Below are positions 5,297 to 8,221 of a DNA stretch of 8,221 nt, in pieces (the stretch's first letter is position 1; each line of letters opens with the position of its first letter). Origin of the DNA: Desulfobulbus sp. Its GTDB lineage: Bacteria > Desulfobacterota > Desulfobulbia > Desulfobulbales > Desulfobulbaceae. Location of the stretch: NCBI GenBank assembly GCA_030602145.1, contig JAUWAH010000084.1:1-8221 (forward strand). The letters run 5' to 3'. The translations under genes were made by a program, and so were the position numbers. Under the pieces are notes generated by a model, which saw nothing but the letters and a program-made list of their open reading frames with translations, was not told the origin of the DNA and did no database searches.

Positions 5297-7233
5297 GCTA
5301 TATCTATTTTTACAATGCAGCCAAGCAGGAGTTTACCCTCAACAGCTGGTCAGGTGAAGTGATGCGGCAATGCACCGTCGTTGAACCGCAAACCATCTAT
5401 CACCTGGAGAAAACCGGTTTATGGGGTGAGGCCGTGCGGCAGGGGCAGCCCCTGGTGGTCAACGATTTTGCCGCGCCCAATCCTTGGAAGAAGGGCGTGC
5501 CGCAGGGGCATGTACCACTGGAGCGATACCTGACCATCCCGGTGTTCAGTGAAGAGCAGATCGTGGCGGTGGTCGCCGTGGCCAATAAGAGTGAGGACTA
5601 CAACGACAGCGACACCCGCCAACTGACGTTGATGATGGATGCGGTCTGGAAGATCGTCCAGCGCAAACAGGCCAACGAAGCCTTGCGAAAAAGCGAAGAA
5701 CAGTACCGCCGCATTGTCCAGACCGCCCTGGAAGGGATATGGGGGATGGACACAACGATGCGGACCACGTTCGTCAACTCTCATATGGCCGAGATGCTGG
5801 GCTATGCACCTGAGGAAATGCTGGGCCTGCCCATTGACGATTTCGTCTGGCAGGAAGATCTCCCTGACCACTTTTTGCAAGTGCGGGACCGCAAGCAAGG
5901 CAAGAATAGCCGCTATGATCGCCGACTGCGGCACAAAGACGGCCACGCTGTCTGGACCCGTGTTTCGGCCAGTGCCGTGCAGGACAGCGAAGGCCGCTTT
6001 GCCGGCTCTTTTTGCATGTTCACCGATATCACCGAGCGCAAGCGGGCCGAGGAAGAGCATAAACGGTTGCAAGCCCAATTGCAGCAGGCCCAGAAAATGG
6101 AAGCCATCGGTACTCTGGCTGGCGGCATTGCCCACGATTTCAACAACATCCTCGGAGCAGTACTTGGGTATGCCGAAATGGCCCGTGACGACTCCCAGCC
6201 GGGATCGGCCGTGGCCAGGAATCTCAATAAAGTGCTGGAAGCAGGCAACCGGGCCGCCTCCCTGGTCAAGCAGATCCTCGCCTTCAGCCGCCAGAGTGCA
6301 GGCGAACGCAACGCCCACGATCCTGCTCGGACTATCAAGGAGGTGGTCAAGCTGCTTCGCCCGATCCTGCCTTCCACCATCGCCATCAACACGCGACTGG
6401 AGGTTGCCCGGTCCATTCTTGCCGATCCTACCCAGATGCATCAGGTGCTCATGAACCTCTGCACCAATGCCTTCCATGCCATGGAGCAGACCGGCGGTGT
6501 CCTGGAGATCGCCCTCGACAGCCGCGAACTGACAGCCGCCGATCTCGTTCAGCAGCCGGGAGTTCTGCCCGGCGACTTTGCGGTGCTGTCCGTCTCCGAT
6601 ACCGGCCGGGGCATCGCTCCCGAGATCCGTGAGCGGATCTTCGATCCCTATTTCACCACCAAGGGTGTCGGCCAGGGAACCGGCCTGGGTCTTTCGATCG
6701 TCCATGGCATCGTCTCCGAGTACGGCGGGTTCATCACCTGCGAGAGCGAGCCCGGCAAGGGCACAATCTTTACCATCTTCCTCCCCGCCTGCGACACCCA
6801 GGCAACCGCCGCCGACGATGCGACCGACGAGATCGCCGCCGGCAGCGGCCATATCCTCCTGGTCGACGACGAGGAGATCCTCATCGAGATGGGCGGCTCC
6901 ATGCTGAAGCGCCTCGGCTACGAGGTAACCGCCCACACCAACAGCCTGGAGGCTCTGGCGACCTTCCAGAACGACCCCCACCGCTTCGACGCGGTGATCA
7001 CCGATCAGACCATGCCGGGCATGACCGGCCTCGACCTGGCCCGACGGATGCTCGGTATCCGGCCCGACCTGCCGATTATTCTCTGCACCGGGTACAGTAA
7101 CCTGGTCGACGAAACCACGGCCAAGGCAATGGGCATCAAGGACTTTGCCATGAAACCGCTCACCAAGGAAGTCATCGCCGGCCTGCTCAGAGCGGCGATC
7201 AAGGAATCTCACCAACCACCAACCCCCGCGTAG
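5245..7233 (+). CDS. C-terminal part of the hybrid kinase: GAF-PAS-HisKA-HATPase-REC
   Basis: This is the open frame that continues the kinase after the frameshift. It is open from 5083, but the first conventional start codon is TTG 5245, inside the beginning of the GAF domain and with an AGGA only 1 nt before it, so independent translation looks poor. Counting from 5245 (662 aa): a GAF domain of the type with GYIYFYN and YHLEKTGLWGEAVRQ covers about 1-138; PAS about 150-268 ends in FTDITERKRAEE. HisKA has LAGGIAHDFNN with phospho-His297. The HATPase shows N-box Asn408 (LCTNA), DTGRG at 452-456, FDPYFTTK and GTGLGLS. The terminal REC (about 536-652) has Asp541/Asp542, acceptor Asp587 (VITDQTMPGMTG), Thr615 and Lys637. 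All catalytic boxes are intact. The next gene begins 20 bp later, so it belongs to the same transcription unit. Confidence 0.85.
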   Translation: MLDFSLKEAITLTGSTIGYIYFYNAAKQEFTLNSWSGEVMRQCTVVEPQTIYHLEKTGLWGEAVRQGQPLVVNDFAAPNPWKKGVPQGHVPLERYLTIPVFSEEQIVAVVAVANKSEDYNDSDTRQLTLMMDAVWKIVQRKQANEALRKSEEQYRRIVQTALEGIWGMDTTMRTTFVNSHMAEMLGYAPEEMLGLPIDDFVWQEDLPDHFLQVRDRKQGKNSRYDRRLRHKDGHAVWTRVSASAVQDSEGRFAGSFCMFTDITERKRAEEEHKRLQAQLQQAQKMEAIGTLAGGIAHDFNNILGAVLGYAEMARDDSQPGSAVARNLNKVLEAGNRAASLVKQILAFSRQSAGERNAHDPARTIKEVVKLLRPILPSTIAINTRLEVARSILADPTQMHQVLMNLCTNAFHAMEQTGGVLEIALDSRELTAADLVQQPGVLPGDFAVLSVSDTGRGIAPEIRERIFDPYFTTKGVGQGTGLGLSIVHGIVSEYGGFITCESEPGKGTIFTIFLPACDTQATAADDATDEIAAGSGHILLVDDEEILIEMGGSMLKRLGYEVTAHTNSLEALATFQNDPHRFDAVITDQTMPGMTGLDLARRMLGIRPDLPIILCTGYSNLVDETTAKAMGIKDFAMKPLTKEVIAGLLRAAIKESHQPPTPA

Positions 7234-7253
7234 CAGTAATTACAAGTACAGCC

Positions 7254-8221
7254 ATGAACCTTGGATTCTTTACCCGCCTGACGCTGAAGGTGCGAATAAC
7301 CATCTTCACGCTGGCCATCTTCCTGGTCAGTCTCTGGTCGCTTGCCTACTCTGCCATCCGTTTGTTCTACCCGGACATGGAACGCCTGCTGAGCGAGAAG
7401 CAGTTCTCAATGGTCTCATTCATCGCCGCCGAGGTCAATGAACAACTGAAACACCGGCTCGACTCCATCAGGGAAATCGGCAAAGAGGTCACCCCGGAGA
7501 TGGTCGGTGATCCGAAGGCCCTGCAGGCAGTCCTGGAACGGCACCCGATTTTTCAGAGTCTGTTCAACGGCGGCACCTATATCACCGGAACAGACGGCAC
7601 GGCCATCGCCTCGCATCCGCTCTCGGTGGCACGGATCGGCATCAATTATATGGACCGTGATCATATCGTCGCCGCGCTGAAGGAGGGCAAAACGACCATC
7701 GGCCGACCGGTTACGGGCAGGATGCTGCCTGCCCCTGTTTTTTCCATGGCAACGCCTCTTCTCGACCCCCAAGGGGAGGTGATTGGTGCTTTGGTGGGTG
7801 TCATCGACCTGAGCGCAACCAATTTTTTAGACAAATTTGTGAACAACCCCTACGGAACAACAGGCGGCTATCTGCTTGTTGCCCCGCAACATCGACTGAT
7901 TGTTGCTGCCACCGACAAGAGCCGGATCATGGAAACGCTCCCGGATCCCGGCGTCAATCCGCTGACAGACCGCTTTGTTCAGGGGTATGAGGGGTCCGGC
8001 ATTGAAACCAATGCCCACGGAGTCGAAGAACTGATCTCGGCCAGAGGTGTTCCGGTTGCCGGATGGTATGTGGCCGTCTCACAACCGACGGCAAGCGCCT
8101 TTGCCCCGATTCACACCATGCGGCAGCGCATCCTGCTTTCCGCGATCCTGGTGACTTTCCTGGTGGTAGGACTCACATGGTGGCTGTTGAGTCGCCTGCT
8201 CGCACCGATGCGGGCGGCAAC
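7254..8221 (+). CDS. Membrane-bound double-Cache sensor protein, N-terminal part (cut by window edge)
   Basis: The frame is open from ATG 7254 to the end of the window (322 complete codons) and continues beyond it. A first membrane helix lies at about 15-35 (ITIFTLAIFLVSLWSLAYSA) and a second at about 293-312 (ILLSAILVTFLVVGLTWWLL). They enclose a periplasmic region of about 255 residues that matches a dCache_1 ligand sensor: YITGTDGTAIASHP, then NYMDRDHIVAALKEG, PVFSMATPLLD and IGALVGVIDLS, followed by a second, smaller Cache lobe. After the second helix comes RLLAPMRAA, typical of the lead into HAMP, PAS or output domains. The output (histidine kinase, GGDEF/EAL or methyl-accepting) cannot be seen. 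It lies 20 bp after the hybrid kinase stop and is probably in the same operon. There is no strong Shine-Dalgarno before 7254, but no in-frame alternative start exists back to the upstream gene's end. Confidence 0.88.
   Translation, partial: MNLGFFTRLTLKVRITIFTLAIFLVSLWSLAYSAIRLFYPDMERLLSEKQFSMVSFIAAEVNEQLKHRLDSIREIGKEVTPEMVGDPKALQAVLERHPIFQSLFNGGTYITGTDGTAIASHPLSVARIGINYMDRDHIVAALKEGKTTIGRPVTGRMLPAPVFSMATPLLDPQGEVIGALVGVIDLSATNFLDKFVNNPYGTTGGYLLVAPQHRLIVAATDKSRIMETLPDPGVNPLTDRFVQGYEGSGIETNAHGVEELISARGVPVAGWYVAVSQPTASAFAPIHTMRQRILLSAILVTFLVVGLTWWLLSRLLAPMRAA

Larger units (their letters stand above)
4391..7233 (+). pseudogene. Frameshifted hybrid histidine kinase (REC-PAS-GAF-PAS-HisKA-HATPase-REC)
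   Basis: Two consecutive frames together encode one recognisable hybrid kinase of about 947 aa if a single base is restored. The first frame runs REC then most of a PAS domain up to DDGTP (codons to 5092). The PAS domain continues in the -1 frame from 5092 as RFDSAGQFLGYIGHCLDISD and runs without a stop to 7233. The natural PAS reading is GTPRFD, which needs one more C in the CCC run at 5090-5092. After the junction come GAF, PAS, HisKA (HDFNN), HATPase and a terminal REC, all with intact motifs, so any loss is recent or is a sequencing or assembly error. The REC-first order suggests that phosphorylation by the upstream HisKA_2 kinase gates this kinase. The frameshift, if real, would separate that input from the catalytic core. 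Confidence 0.85.

Noticed and set aside
5419..7215. Long minus-strand open frame (598 codons) opposite the hybrid kinase
   Set aside because: It mirrors the codon structure of the GAF-PAS-kinase-REC frame and has no domain character of its own.

Overview
The window is a dense signal-transduction locus, with every gene on the + strand. Base composition is GC-rich (about 60 % by eye). The gene style is many PAS domains, REC-first hybrid kinases, HisKA_2 kinases, a particular GAF subtype and a Cys-bearing PAS. Together these suggest an environmental bacterium of the Desulfobacterota (former Deltaproteobacteria), perhaps close to Desulfobulbaceae. This taxonomic guess rests on protein style only; there is no rRNA or other marker.

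Layout. (1) 2-1105: 3' end of a hybrid histidine kinase (REC-REC-Hpt), cut by the left edge. (2) 1249-2187: complete PleD-like response regulator, REC-GGDEF, with an intact GGEEF active site and an intact RxxD inhibitory site. (3) 2188-2550: 363 bp with no convincing gene but with two imperfect inverted repeats. (4) 2551-4398: complete soluble PAS-PAS-PAS-HisKA_2-HATPase kinase whose first PAS carries a five-cysteine cluster. (5) 4391-7233: a large hybrid kinase, REC-PAS-GAF-PAS-HisKA-HATPase-REC, broken by a one-base frameshift at about 5090-5092. As given it reads as a 301-aa N-terminal fragment plus a 662-aa C-terminal frame. (6) 7254 to the right edge: N-terminal part of a membrane sensor with a periplasmic double-Cache domain, cut off just after its second membrane helix.

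How they may work together. Genes 4 and 5 overlap by 8 bp and are probably translationally coupled. The N-terminal REC of gene 5 is of the PYGYLxKP type that commonly partners HisKA_2 kinases. A cytoplasmic relay is therefore plausible: the gene 4 kinase phosphorylates the REC at the head of gene 5, whose PAS/GAF/PAS kinase core passes phosphate to its terminal REC. The frameshift, if real, would cut the input REC off from that kinase core. The only recognisable output domain in the window is the diguanylate cyclase, so cyclic di-GMP is the one visible end point; no DNA-binding output domain is seen. The REC-REC-Hpt protein just upstream could feed it, but that is inference from adjacency. No mobile element, RNA gene or CRISPR array was recognised.
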